Shown: positions 21,985 through 33,620, counted from the stretch's first letter. The stretch: 64,000 nucleotides of DNA from Oscarella lobularis (GCF_947507565.1 NC_089185.1:1674001-1738000); one strand, 5' to 3'. Notes: a model not told the origin generated them from the sequence alone. Translations and numbers: made by a program.

Positions 21985-22370
21985 GTCTCCACACTGGGTA
22001 TAGAACAAGTTACCTTGACGCCGCTGTTCTTCTGGGTCCTCGTTCGTCGGTTGTCTCATCCTTTCAGTCGTTCGAAAAGCAGCTAAACAAAATTGGCCTT
22101 GTTATCCGCAGGGATGAATGCAAAGCTCATTCGTCCGAGTCGCTGCCGTCAGTATGACCCCTCGACGACATTCAGTTTTCGTCTGCTGGTACATCTCTTT
22201 TCGGAAGCGCGATTGAAAGTGATATTTTCATCATCAGTAAATGCCTTCGCTCTATAAAAAGACCGAATTTTTGGTTAAATAGACCATATTTCTGGTCCCG
22301 CCTTTTCCTGGATATGGGCGTAGAATATTTTCACGTAAGGGGAAAGCAGGGTCTCCAAGAAATACATTTA
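21985..22370 (+). pseudogene. LINE-type RT remnant
   Basis: Plus frames give LLGPRSSVVSSFQSFEKQL and IGLVIRRDECKAHSSESLP, then DDIQFSSAGTSLFGSAIESD. The pattern 'sFexxxxxxGLxlnxxKCexxss ... GxxxLGxxIGsD' follows the YADD box in several non-LTR reverse transcriptases. The YADD core itself is absent. One stop (TGA at about 22,156). Confidence 0.5.
22277..22296 (+). repeat. Solo AATAGACCATATTTCTGG end sequence
   Basis: Near-identical to a sequence at 56,210-56,230 (inverted) and to the terminal repeats of the 356-bp element at 33,621-33,976. Confidence 0.6.
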
Positions 22371-22657
22371 TATGAGAATGCTTATAGTTATAATATTATA
22401 GTTATAATATAGAGAGCCAGCTCCGTTTGTTGCCTGAATAACTATTTGCTTTCCGTCGATACTGCCGATACAATGAGGAAAATTCCAATATTGATTGAAT
22501 TCTCTGCTAATTTCTTTCCAGTCAGAAGATGAAGTGGGGGTACTTATGTACAATGGCCTTAGAGTATTCCATATCGCTGTACTGGTATGTTTGATGATGT
22601 TGCATACTGTAGAATGTCCAACTTGATAGCTAAAGGCGATAGTTTGATTAGAGTCTC

Positions 22658-22838
22658 TGTAACGCTGGCCTCTGGCGTTACGTGCAACTCCTCTTTATTG
22701 ACTTTCCGGGCAGTACTCCGGAGCTCTCGATAAAGACAACAAACCCACTCAACCGTCTCGCAAGACCCCCACTAACTAGGCAATACCTATCTTAATCCAC
22801 TATGACGTCAGATCCGTGACGGACTAATAACTACGTAG
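22658..22838 (-). repeat. 3' LTR
   Basis: Homologous to 25,756-25,936; its outer end (TGTAACGCTGG on plus) abuts Harbinger transposase sequence. Confidence 0.88.
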
Positions 22839-22839
22839 C

Positions 22840-25560
22840 TTACTGAGTTCCCAGCCTTACATCTTCCCCGGCGTCGGAGACTGTGCGTCCCTCGACGGCG
22901 TTGATGATCGTCGTCGGGAACTTCCTCGGGGCAAGGTCGAATCCTTTCGACGATGAGCGATTCGGGAGGGGCCTCTGGTTGAATAATATTGGATAGGAAC
23001 GGATGCTCGATCTGCTGACCGGCGATCTTCGATCGGTCCGCATTCCATATTTTCAGGTCAGACTCACTCCTAGCTCTCTGTTCGTACTTCTGGGTCGATG
23101 ATGTAGAATTCGCAGCAACCGGAAGGCTTATTGGCCCTTCCTCCCCCTCGAGATTCTTGCCGACCTCGGCGAGCGCCATCCTACCCAGGTCGAACTTGTC
23201 GATAGAGAAAAGATCGCTGAAACGACTGACGACAACTCTCATAACTTCTTCGTCCTCTTTCGCCCACGCCCCTTCCGAGACTTTGAGGTCGTCGATTTTG
23301 CTTAACAAAGTGTATTTCTTCTTTGCGTCTTCAACGGATTCGACTTGGTCAATCGCTGTGTTCTCTCGGACTTCCTGAGGGGCCTCCGTGGTGTTAGTCT
23401 CACTTTCCCATCAGGAATCAGTAACGCATCCTCGATCGTGAGCCCTGATTTTTCCGTCAGCTGAGTCTCCTGTTCTAAGAGCAACGGACTGTCCTTCGAC
23501 GGAGATGACGCTTTAATTGCGACCGACTCGGCATCACGAGGTATAATTCGACGTAATGAAATGAGATGTACTTTCGACCTATCGCTAGGACGACTCTTCA
23601 ATTCAACCCCTGGAGCCAGCTCAATCAGCTTCAGCTGCAGAATAGCGTCGATGCTTAGAAGACACGGAAACTCCGCTGCCTTTTGAATATACACTGGAAT
23701 GACGGCCTTTTTGCTGTTGACAGATACGTCGATTTTCGCCTGGGCCAGAACTAGAATTTCCTGCCGACTGAAATCCGTAAGCGTACGATCAGGTAGCTGA
23801 CGATTCGATGGATCAAGCTGATTGAAGATCTCTTCAGAGATGATTTTGGCCGAGGCGGCGGTGTCCACATGAGCTTCGACTTCAACAGAACCGAATTGAA
23901 CACAAAGGAAAGGTCGTTTCGAGTCCGAATTATCCCCGTCTTTTCTGTTTCTTTCTTAGCATTGTCTCGCACAACGGCGACGCGAGCAGAAGACTTCTCG
24001 TCGCGACGCTTCGACTTCGTATCGTCCGACTTCGGGTTTTGACGCTCCGAAGCATAGTGCCCCATTTCCCAGCACTGGTAACACCTGATGTGTGATTTAT
24101 TCCTTTTATAATTATTTCCTTTCGACGCCGACTCCGAGCCACTTTCTGAACGCGTCTCGGATCGATCCTCGACTCGACGCGATTCGTTTCGATCAATTTG
24201 CGAAGAAGTCTCGTTTTCGCCATTCCTGCACAACCTCCTCGACATTAATTGGTCTTCGACTGCTTCTGCCATCCTGGCCTGATTCACGCCAAAAAACGAG
24301 CCAATTGGATATTTGAGATGCCGTTGTCAACAAAAAAGCAGACCCTGTTCAAACTGTCCTAGCATCATTCGATCTCGAAGAACAGGATCGACTCTCAATT
24401 CCTTGAACCCCTCTTCGAAGAGATGTTGAAGCGACTCGGCGAAGTCGTTTACCGCCTCCCCGTCCTTCTGTCTTTGTGTGCATAAAACCGGCTTTGCTGG
24501 AAAGATTCCAATTGAACGGGAATCACTGTCTTCAGAAGGGCTCCCTTGGCCGATTAGTACGTCAATTTCTGTTCCGGAGTAAGAAAATCGAAAATTCGCA
24601 AAGCCCTCCCCTGGAGATGGCACTCGAATTGAGGAAGTTTCTCCTCCTCGGACCAGCGAGCCAAACGTGCGTACTTCTCAAAATTCCTAACGAATTGCCT
24701 AGCTTCGTCCGAGTCATTCACTTTCTCGCCCGAGAACCGATGAAGACGAGGCAGATTCAGCGTACGAATGAGACTGGCTAGATCCGATGTGGGCGATTTG
24801 TCGACCTTTTGAGGTTCCCTCTCGTTTTCCCCGTCGCTTCGAAGTTCTTGATCTCGGCTGTCGTTCCTGTGGCCGTCAGCACTTCCCAACGAGTTCGACT
24901 CGTTTGACTTCACCAGTCTTTCCAACTCGCTGACGCGAGCGCTCAATCGAGCCTTCTCCTCTTTCTCGACGCGTAAGGCTTCGTCCGCTGACGATCGCAT
25001 GTCATCCTTCATCTGTAGAAGTTCGATTTTCCAATCTCTTCCCGCGTCTGCGAAAGAAGGTTCCAGATCAGCGATCTGCCTTGACTGATCTCTCCTCATC
25101 TGGTGGATGAGATCCACTGCCTCATCACGCTCCTTTGCAGCGATTTTGTTACCTGCCGCTTCTGCCTCCGTCGCTCGGAGGACTTCTTCGATTTCTGCGA
25201 CGGTCTTCTCAGCTTGCATCGCACGTGCTTCCATCGCTCGGAGGACTTTTCTGAACTCTTCCCCCTCGTCCCACGACTTCGATGTCGCGACCTCGGGCAC
25301 TCAAACGTCGAAAACGCTCTTCCGTGGCAGACGTACGCTCGTCGTCTTTCCCCACCGCTTCTTCGACTTCAATCTCGGCTCGCACGACCTCGCCGTCGCG
25401 ATTCGGAGCCCTCAATCAGTCGCCTCTGCGACTATAACTTCCGTTTCGGCTCTCACGATCTCGTCGTCGCGATTCTGAGCCACGTCGGCCTCGCGTCGAC
25501 GCTCTCCATTCGTGGCCATCGCTGCCAACGTCGTCGATCTCGTTCGACATCGCGACGCCA
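22840..25560 (-). pseudogene. gag - protease of the LTR element, frame-disrupted
   Basis: gag: a coiled-coil region (RVSELERLVKSN, KERDEAVDLIHQMRRDQ) and capsid-like LPRLHRFSGEKV ... FVRNFEKYARLARW (25,300-24,554), continued in a shifted frame (NDFAESLQHLFEEGFKEL, 24,623-24,327). Zinc knuckle at about 24,060: CYQCWEMGHYASER, with the last Cys replaced by Arg. Protease-like VDTAASAKIISEEIF near 23,860 has DTAA instead of DTGA. The frame 23,308-22,808 begins as an RT leader (RFSDLFSIDKFDLGRM) but jumps after about 60 residues to a proline-rich C-terminus, marking the internal deletion. The broken knuckle and active-site change argue that it is dead. Confidence 0.75.
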
Positions 25561-25755
25561 CCGTGAAAACGGACGTAAAACAGCAAACGGCTACGTATAC
25601 AAAAATGAGCGGAGCGTATCGACATAAAATTCGACACGCGTCACGCATAGACGATCCGATTCTTGATCCGCGATGAATGAATTTCTCCGCTGCACCGGAA
25701 ATCGCGTCCTTTTTCCGCTTCTGCGCCGCTGAAGAATCCTGGACAGGCCCCCAAA

Positions 25756-25936
25756 TGCAACGCTGGCCTCCGGCGTTGCGTGCAACTCCTCTTTATTGTC
25801 TTTCCGGACCGTAGTCCGGAGCTCTCGATAAAGACAAAACACCCACTCAACCCTCTCGCAAGACCCCCACTAACTAGCCAATAACTATCTTAATCCACTA
25901 TGACGTCAGATCCGTGACGGACCAATAACTACGTAG
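25756..25936 (-). repeat. 5' LTR
   Basis: Homologous to 22,658-22,838; its outer end at 25,936 abuts the Harbinger 5' part. Confidence 0.88.
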
Positions 25937-26559
25937 AGGGCGTCATACAAAAATATTTATAAAAGCTTTTGCAATCAATAGCCTCATTTTGTTGATAAGA
26001 CTATGGTATTCTCCTTTCTTTTCCCTATGATGATTAATCCGTCTAACCCGCTGGCGTCTTCGATGCAGAAAGAACAGCAAAAGTAGGCGCCGATTCCTTT
26101 CCGTTGTTGATTGTCACGTAGCACAAGTGTGAATGGTCTTACGTTACCTTACGCTACGTTACGTTAACTATTTGTGACGTCACACTACGTTACGTTACGT
26201 TACGTCGCCAGTGTGAATGGGCCTTCACCATAACAACGCTCCTTGCGATTTTTTCACCTTCACTAAGTACCCTTTGTCACCGTCCTTTCGTCCTGTCACG
26301 CAGGAAACGAACTTGAGATGAAATTCGATCTTTCGTCGGCTTTTTGAGCAGCTTCCTGTCTCGGCGACTGTCTTGTGATGGTGTTGTTTATGTCGACGAG
26401 CGCACCGGGGTCCTCGTTTCTAGATCTGATGGATCAAGTACAGTCTCGTGCCCGTCTTTTTTTCCCTTCCGCCCATTGCTCCCAAGGGAACGCGTGGCCA
26501 CTAAGTTACATAATCGCGTCTCAAACTGCACTTAACAATCGCACTCACCGTCTATAGTA

Positions 26560-27065
26560 TATCTCTCTCGCAGCAAAAGACTGGATCGGCAATTTAGAGA
26601 GGAGATCCCGCTTGGTAGCGGCCGTGACGGTTTCAGAGTGGCGGCAACGGACACTCCAGTCCCAACGTTTCTTTTTTGCCGGCAGAAAAATCTCTTAGCG
26701 CGTATCAACCTACTTCCTGTTCAGTCTTTGCACAAGCTACCGAACCTCTTCTCACCGAAAAGAAATGCTGTGTTCGTTGATATCAATAGTTCACTTGGTG
26801 CAGCATTACTAGGGCCTTAAGAGTCACCAACCCCCGTTCCGAAGTCCATGTTCACGTTCTGGTCCACTAAGAAGTCACATCCGAGGGGAATTGGGAATGA
26901 GAAATTTCCCGCGACGTCAACTTCAGTTTTCCACGTTCAAGTCACTCATCCGAGTCGGCTCTCTTTTGTTGATCTCCAGAGCATCGCTGATCTCATCGCT
27001 GACTTCGAGGAGATGTCTTTGCAAGTTCAAGTTGTCCTGGTGCCACTGACTTCTCCACTTGAATA
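26560..27065 (-). pseudogene. Possible retropepsin remnant of an LTR element
   Basis: Minus frame has NFSFPIPLGCDFLVDQNVNM with DFGTG, resembling the second half of a retroelement protease (ILGxDFLxxNxxxxD). Stops on both sides; the DTGA active site is not seen. Could also be coincidence. Confidence 0.35.
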
Positions 27066-27819
27066 ATTCAAGTAGTTTGAGGAAGCTGAAACACATACCG
27101 CAGCACGTTCACCAACCCTGGTCTGGGTGCGGTATGCACATGTGACTGCTGCAGGGAAACCTGAAGGGGAAGTCCGCGTAGCCTCGCAACGTAACACATC
27201 CAGACGGCGGCTTCTTTTGTGTGCAAACCCGTCGCCTCACGCACGAGACTACTACTGAAGTGAACCAGGTTAAGAGCTGCTGGAAGAACGTCTGTCACAA
27301 ACTGTCAAAGAAAGTTGGCAATGACATAAAATGTTAATGCCTTTTCCTTCCAACAGATCTTCCAGAGTTTGACAAGCGAAGTGGTAAAGAATCACGACTT
27401 TATTTGATATTATATACACGTGATTGCGAGCCAATCAGGAGCGCTCATTAGAGTGGTATGTCTCGGTTTTCCCACTCTTCCCTATACACCACTCTTGTCT
27501 GTTAATGCGCATTGCGTATGTTCATTGTTAAATACCGCTCAAGGCGCCGTGGCAATAAGCCAACTGAGAAAAAAAGCAAAACATGCGGAGGGGCTCCAAA
27601 ACCCAACACAACTCAAGGAACGGCAGTTCGCGAACGTCATCGAAGACTGAAGTTGAAGGTGAAGTTGGTAAGATTCGCGCTAGCTTAGAACTTCTCTAGC
27701 GATTCGTGCGAACTTTCCGATGTCGACTAGTAGACGGAATCTACGCCGCAGAAGTAACCTTTGGCTTCGGTAGGTTTGCTTTCACCTTTCGAGCAAATTT
27801 ACGGCGGTGGCGGCTCGAT

Positions 27820-27925
27820 AATTCGACTAACGTCAGCTTGTTGCTTAGCGGACGTTCGCTCCGGCTGTAGCGGATCGAGAAATCGGCTCACGTCAGCTTG
27901 TTGCTTAGCGGACGTTCGCTTGTAC
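27820..27925 (+). repeat. Tandem duplication, about 60-bp unit, two copies
   Basis: ACGTCAGCTTGTTGCTTAGC followed by GGACGTTCGCT occurs twice about 63 bp apart, with related sequence between. No gene supported in 27,070-28,140; a plus ORF at 27,420-27,650 is unrecognised. Confidence 0.8.
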
Positions 27926-28137
27926 GCTCTAACGCTTCAATAGCCGTTTTTTCTTTTATCAGTCACTGATCGACTCCGCTTTCGTAAAGCTGTGTAGCGC
28001 AACTTAATTTGGATGAATGAGCAGTAAAACGGCCCTCCACATCGATAGACGAAAGCATCGTCGGAATCCACTTTCTCATCGTATTTACCCGGATGTTTAA
28101 CGATTCTTCCCGTTTTCAGCCTTAGCAAAAGGCGTTT

Positions 28138-28908
28138 TTAGAAGTGGCTGATAGTGTCTTCGTGTTTGATAGCGAGATATAACAGTTTCAGGTGGTCAAG
28201 AAAAAAATAGACATAACGGAGAGCTGTAGTGTCTGCGTCTCTTAGCTTTGACGTTTTGCTGAGCCAGATCTCCTTGGTAGTTTTTCGACTCGCCCCCGAC
28301 AAATTCGACGCCGACAACGTATTGTCCCTCGGCGTCCTCTCCAAAACACGAAACTTCCATCCGTCAAGGATCTCAAACCAAAGCATTTCGACACATAGAA
28401 GAATACCGTGTAAAGAAGCGCCTGTCCTGAATGAGACCCGAAAACCTTCCGTTCCCACAGCTTTTCTTCCATGTCCTGTGTAAGCGGCTCCGCCTGCACA
28501 GGCGGTTTCGCATGTCCTTCTGCCGTTAGCTTCTTCATCTGGGCCACCACAACGTTGCGAACGATTTGAAACTGCTGATCAGTAAAAAAATTCTGTAACA
28601 GGTTGACCGTTCTCTCTCAGAAATCTCTGAATTCCCACGACAATCGCGTAGACTGTTTCGGGATTGTACTCCTCTCCTTTCGCTGGTTTCACTTCTGCAA
28701 CATAGTGCGGAATATGGTAGTTTAGCTGGAAAACGGTAAACGTTTTTAATCGGTCAAGAATATTCTTTGAGCACTTCCAGTCGTTGAAGATTTTAGCAGC
28801 TCATGCGGTGTTTCTTCGTGTTTCGAGAAACACGACCTTCCAACAGCTTCGCTAAGTCGCCATCCGATGTCGCAGTTCGAAATCGCTTTCGAGGCTGTCT
28901 TCCATGGT
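28138..28908 (-). pseudogene. Crypton/DUF3504 (tyrosine-recombinase-derived) gene
   Basis: Minus strand, start MEDSLESDFELRHR near 28,905. After slips follow KIFNDWKCSKNILDRLKTF, the leader YNPETVYAIVVGIQRFLREN, QIVRNVVVAQMKKLTAEG, AEPLTQDMEEKLWERKVFG, QALLYTVFFYVSKCFGLRS and, shifted, GGESKNYQGDLAQQNVKAK. This order is the DUF3504 domain shared by Crypton elements and ZMYM2/3/4, QRICH1 and KCTD1-type proteins. Frame slips include one in a T7 run. The catalytic tyrosine region is not preserved. Confidence 0.8.
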
Positions 28909-29029
28909 AACCCTTTCCGCAAAGTGGCGTTTGAATGTATGTGCGCTACTGATTGGCTCTTACATAAGCTAATTAGCGTTTGAATTTGCCCTCCTGATTG
29001 GCCCGCGATCCCGTACCATTATATAAGCT

Positions 29030-29102
29030 TATTACACAACTACTAATGCTCGTGGGATACGCACTCGGGCGTGGTCTGGCCCTCGCCGTAGTTGTGTAAC
29101 AT
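29030..29102. repeat. Inverted-repeat element with TTACACAACTA ends
   Basis: ATTACACAACTACTA at 29,032 and GTAGTTGTGTAAC at 29,089 are inverted, flanking GGGCGTGG-rich DNA (GTGGGATACGCACTCGGGCG). It lies within a gene-free stretch 28,910-29,340. Confidence 0.65.
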
Positions 29103-29343
29103 ATGCATATACATGCTTTGACCTTTATTCTGGCAAAGGCATCGAAAGAAATGCGATTGAGCCAACAGAACGCGTCCAGTAGAGCTTTTCCTCGTCTGAC
29201 AGGTACAACCTGATAGGATTCGCGCTCTGTTATTGCACGATGGAAGCGCTGTGTCGTTCTGTCGATGAAATCTTTCAGCGAGGTACTTTCACTGCTGCAA
29301 AGCCAATTACGTGAATCACGTGTCGTACAATTGTCACTAAGCT

Positions 29344-30002
29344 TTACTCAAGCGCCTTTTCCTGGGTGTTATTGTCATTTTCGGTGACCCTTCCACTGCC
29401 TACACGTGTGGTCCTGTCACTATCGCTTCCGTTACCTATATTCGAGACATAACAGTGGCGAATAGTTATTACTGATTGAGCTCCTTCATTGTATACGAAG
29501 ATCATGTTGCTCGTTGAACCCCTGAATACCTCGCCAATTTCAACTGCTTCGTTCTCATGAATTGAAATTATTTTCGTCCGCCTCTGGGATCCATCTGCAA
29601 TAGAAAGATGAGGCGGGTCGATGATACTTTCGTCCTGACAGCACCAGAGCACAATCTCCTAAAATAGAGACAATGAAAACAGATAAGGTACCGTACTAAC
29701 AGCTGTACCTGAAATACGTCGTTGAAGCGACAGCGTCTCACTTTGATACTTGAGTCAGGCAGTTTAGCCCTGACTGTGCAACGTCATATTCGTCGCCGGA
29801 CGGCTCGTCCTGCAATAGCGATTTGAACGATCTGTGAAGAGTGTGATTTGTTTGAATTCGTCGTTCTTGTTCTTCACGGTCTCTCTCCTGGAAGAACTGG
29901 AGCGTAAATATCACTCCAAAACAGCTACATGTTCACCTTTTGTTCGTTAGCAAGCAGTGACGCTGCGTAGGCTCTGTCCTGATCGGCTTTCAACTCCCTC
30001 TC
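29344..30002 (-). CDS. Gene with UBX-protein-like helix; three exons visible
   Basis: Minus exons about 30,002-29,937, 29,896-29,709 and 29,658-29,344, with 40- and 50-bp GT-AG introns. The first carries DQDRAYAASLLANEQK and the second FFQERDREEQERRIQ, which match the helix 'EEQDxAYxxSLxxDxxK...ERE' that precedes the UBX domain in FAF1/UBXD8-type p97 adaptors. A one-base inconsistency around 29,770 separates this from LPDSSIKVRRCRFNDVFQEI; the C-terminus (EAVEIGEVFRGSTSNMIFVY ... ENDNNTQEKALE) is open to a stop. I do not see a canonical UBX fold, so the product may be a different protein with the same helix. An acceptor at 30,003 implies more exons upstream. Confidence 0.5.
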
Positions 30003-30509
30003 CTAACAGCCAATGTGAGCACACCTGTTAAAAACTTATCTGATTTTATCTTTACATAGATGTAAACGAAATCTTTCTTTGCCGTTACTTTTCTATTGCC
30101 CTCGCCGTCTTTTATGTCCTATTCTCGCACATTCGGATTTGTGTGCCAGAAAGCAACCTCAAAATGTAGAAATCAGCGCTATCTTTCTAGGAGTGTCAAT
30201 TGTGGCCAATGGAGGCTGCTTAGTTCTGGTAACGTTGGATTTTACGGTTCCGCTCCTTTTGCGATGGCGAGTTCCGGGTTTGTAACCAGGATGACTTGGC
30301 TTATCTCTGAGCGATAATTTTGTGAGCGTCGGCACTTTCCTGTATTGATTTCGTGGTTTAAATGCTTTGAAAACGTCAATATGAATGTGCCACCGTTATT
30401 ATATCACTGTCAGAGCAACGCTCGGATTAATTCCCAACTTTTCAAGCATTGGGTTCATACAGCTTTGTCCCAAACGTGCCAAAAGCGCTATTACTGCTTA
30501 ATTAAAAAC

Positions 30510-30755
30510 TAACTGTTCTGTACACCCTGATTGCACAAAACGTGTTTCTGAAGACGGCATACGGCGTGCAATGTTTTTGCTGCCCAACGACGCGTGCGGA
30601 AAAGCGCTTCTCGCCGCCGGATTCCGACCCGATAACTGAGACGTGATGTACGTCGACGAAGAGGACGACAATATGAACGAGACTCTGGAATCGACAGCAC
30701 AAGAAGTGCCACTCAATTCAACCGACGTTGAAATAATCGACCACATGACCACTTA
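30510..30755 (+). CDS. Possible exon, unrecognised, acidic C-terminus
   Basis: Plus-strand open stretch LPNDACGKALLAAGFRPDN, a TGA, then MYVDEEDDNMNETLESTAQE ending IDHMTT-stop. It could be the tail of a broken gene; no family recognised. Remaining sequence 30,003-30,898 holds nothing else I can support. Confidence 0.2.
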
Positions 30756-30898
30756 GCATGAGCAGGACGACGACCAATGTCACGGCCTTAATACAACTTA
30801 CGGATCAGAGCGTTTTGTTGGCGATGAAGCAAAGATACAAAAAACTTTTTTAAGCTTCTTATTAATGACGATAAAGAAGTAAGTACTGTAGTTATACA

Positions 30899-31960
30899 TC
30901 AATTTACCGCATTTTGCTTGTGGCCGTCTGAGCACTGACGAAGAAGAGTGTCTTTCGACAGAGTATCAAAAATGTCATGCAGAGCGTAATAAAACGAGTG
31001 CGGTAATCTCGTCGACGATATTTCCAGATCGTGTTTATTTGTACCAGTCGCCTTGTTCTTTTCCATTGGCAGCACAACACTTCCCCTTGAGGACAACGTT
31101 GGTGTCGCTCTTCTTCTTTTTTCGGGCAAGATCCATGGCCGTAAAATTAAATTTGTTTGTCTTTCTGGCAGTAGGCTTCTTTCACTCGGTCGACGGTCGT
31201 CTGTTAATATTGCCCGTGCAATTGGCTAGAGTGATATAGAATGGCCTTTGTAGCGCGTATCATTTCAGGCACGTAACCTATTTTTTGGCGAATGGCGTTG
31301 CCGTAGTATGTTTGAAGTCTAAATTACATACATTGCAGCAACAGCAAACAAAAACAGGTTAAGTCTACTTGTCAATTAGGGCATCCGTCAGCCGACATTT
31401 ACCGGCAACGCCATGGCTATCTTCCATTTTCGAAGCTTTCTTGCCCATTCGTTTTTAAAAAGCACATGGCCAATGCAGCTTTGCCTCAAAATGAGATAAT
31501 CGGATCCGTAGATTAACTCGTCGACGACCGCTTTATACGCCTTTCGAGTCACTGTCGCTGGCGAAAGTAGAATACCTATACAATAGTCCACCTTTACGCT
31601 TTTGCGGCACGCAGCTAGAGTGCTAACTGCTAAGCCCAGTTGGTACTTCGTGATCGATCTTTGCCAAAGTAACACGGCCCCATCCGCCTCAATCGCCGAC
31701 CTTCCGAAAGTTCCTACGGCAATGAGGCGAGAATCTCTCCAGCCAACGTCGGTAACTGTTGCTACTCGTATCCGGCGAGGATTGCTCCATCCTTTCGCTG
31801 ACGACGCACAGGTTCGAGAAAATGGTGAAATCGATAACGCAGCCCGTCGCTTGCAAGATGAGGGCCTGAACGCCGTAGTGGGACGAATGTCCTCGTTTTG
31901 CCCATGTGCCGTCGAATGACATGGCTGCGTTATCGATTCGCTTCTCTGGCACTTCTCTCC
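30899..31960 (-). pseudogene. Mutator-like transposase, near full catalytic part
   Basis: Minus strand from 31,952: AAMSFDGTWAKRGHSSHYGV then GCVIDFTIFSNLC, the first catalytic block (SxDGTWxxRGxSSxxGV). Then DGAVLLWQRSITKYQL and, shifted, FASDSDSKAYKAVVDELIYG, CIGHVLFKNEWARKLRKWK, LQTYYGNAIRQKIGYVPEMI and FDTLSKDTLLRQCSDGHKQN. This is the same family as 14,885-15,860 and 44,560-45,080. At least four frame slips and stops. The GDGDSK motif of the family reads SDSDSK here. Confidence 0.82.
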
Positions 31961-32954
31961 TTTGCCATAATCGGCTTTTAACGCTTATTCTCTGAAAGCA
32001 ACAGTACAGTGTGTAATAGTGTAGATAAAGTAAGATGTCATTTGTTTACTTGAGTTACAGCGTTGTTAATTTTTTTATATGGTCGTTCCAGCAGTCGCGG
32101 AGTACTGGTGCAAGCGTATTAAATGCGCCTGCGAGCTTAGCATGTCTTGGCGACTTTTTACCTTGAGCACCGCCGCAAATACAGTGCGGCAATTGACATC
32201 TGAACTCTGGTCGCCTGTATTCACCTTCTTATACAAAAATTATTATAATGCGTATTTGGCCACCTAATTGGCTTTCGAGCGCGGGTGAAGTAGTAAGAAA
32301 TGGCATGATTTTGACATTACATGCATTTTTAGCTTCAGCATCGAACAGAAGCCACGTCGCTTCTATTCGACTTGTAGCAATGGCTGCTAAAAAAGCCTTT
32401 GGCAAATCGTCAAAGACGTGTGTTATGTCAACAAAGCGATGGCCATCAACCGAAAAAGTTTTTGAGATTTCGCTGATGGACGGCAACATTAATCAGGTGG
32501 AAAGCGGGCTTGATCCTTACACGTAGCCCTAGCTAAGCGCTTCTTCAAAGAGAAACTCTCATTTGATTTTGATAGTGCATTTCATTTTTAACTCACCCCT
32601 TTTTCTCCTGCTTGCACAAAAGCAATCGAGACATTTTTCCAAACTATAACTTGTTCTGTTAGCAGGTTTTTCAAGCTTAGCGATTGTTGCCAATGGTTCC
32701 AAAATATTGCTACAGTATCTTATAATCGCTTTTTGACAGCAATGCAGGACCTAATGTTAAGCGTTTAGCGCTTCAAATACTGTACGACGAATTTCTCGCG
32801 AAAGGAAATCTAGCAAAAAAATCAAGTCATTTTCTATTTGAATGTTATTCTGTTAATTTTCAAGTTAAAAAAGAAAAATTAAAGATCACAAAGAAGAGTG
32901 AAACGCGAAGATGAAAAGAAACCAGCAGAACTAGACTTAGGTCTCGACTACGCT

Positions 32955-32980
32955 CTCTTCGTCGTCGTCGTCGTCGTCCT
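32955..32980. repeat. (TCG)n microsatellite
   Basis: TCGTCG tract of about 24 bp. The surrounding 31,960-33,620 has overlapping small ORFs on both strands (for example 32,489-32,229 minus) but nothing I can support as a gene. Confidence 0.8.
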
Positions 32981-33620
32981 GATTGCCGCACATCACAAAG
33001 CACGAAGTGACGACCAAAGAAAGTAAGACGACACATACGCAGAAGAAGACTATGGAAATTATTTGCGACGAGCTCAAATTTTTCTTTTATTCGAGCCTTG
33101 ACCGCATTCAACTTTCGCTATTGCGGCAGAACGAGACAGGCCCGGCGCACGCATATGAACAGGTTGGGCCATGGTACGACCTAAAAATAATTACACGTCT
33201 TGGCAGGCTGGATTCCTGCTACATTCCAGCTTAGCAGACGTTTTGTTGACGTAAAGGTAACGCACGACGCACGCGACGTGCCACGTGCCTACACTTTTGC
33301 AATGGCTTCGTCTTTGCTTTATGCTACCACCTCTTCTACAACTTCGTTCCTAGATTTGGCAGAGGAGTCTCATCATCCAACTAAATCCTTTCTTTTTCAA
33401 AGAGGAAGTTCGGCAAATCTACGCAATCGTGTCATGCGTCCTATTTCAAAAAGTGGGCCTGTCTGCCTTTCGTTACAAAAGGCGTCGTTTTGTGTCACTT
33501 GTGTGTGAATACGTTAAAAAATAGATGTTGAAGTTGAAGAAGTTTCTTTCGTTAGACGTTCAAAAAGTCCCCAACAAATTGCAGCGTCTTCTGCCATATC
33601 ATCATAGCTGATGTCACTTT

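Larger units (their letters stand above)
22658..25936 (-). mobile_element. 3.28-kb LTR retrotransposon, internally deleted
   Basis: Two direct LTR-like repeats, 22,658-22,838 and 25,756-25,936 (181 bp each), share long identical blocks (for example GTCAGATCCGTGACGGAC and AAGACCCCCACTAACTAG) with about a dozen differences. Coding is on the minus strand. After the 5' LTR comes TTTGGGGGCCTGTCCAGGA, a primer-site-like stretch, then gag, zinc knuckle, protease and a short RT leader. RT, RNase H and integrase are deleted. Non-autonomous by content. Confidence 0.88.
22380..26226 (-). mobile_element. PIF/Harbinger element split by an LTR retroelement
   Basis: The 5' part lies at 25,937-26,226: outer end GGCCCATTCACACTGGCGAC with tandem ACGTA subterminal units, then the Harbinger leader (RRRQRVRRINHHREKKGEYH). 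The 3' part lies at 22,380-22,657: SYQVGHSTVCNIIKHTSTAI, SDWKEISREFNQYWNF and HCIGSIDGKQIVIQA, before the first catalytic Asp. Between them sits the LTR element 22,658-25,936. The outer-end style matches the Harbinger at 5,030-5,846. Confidence 0.8.

Noticed and set aside
21966..22157. Plus ORF starting in trnL
   Set aside because: Start lies in the NUMT; the real similarity begins after the boundary and belongs to an RT remnant.
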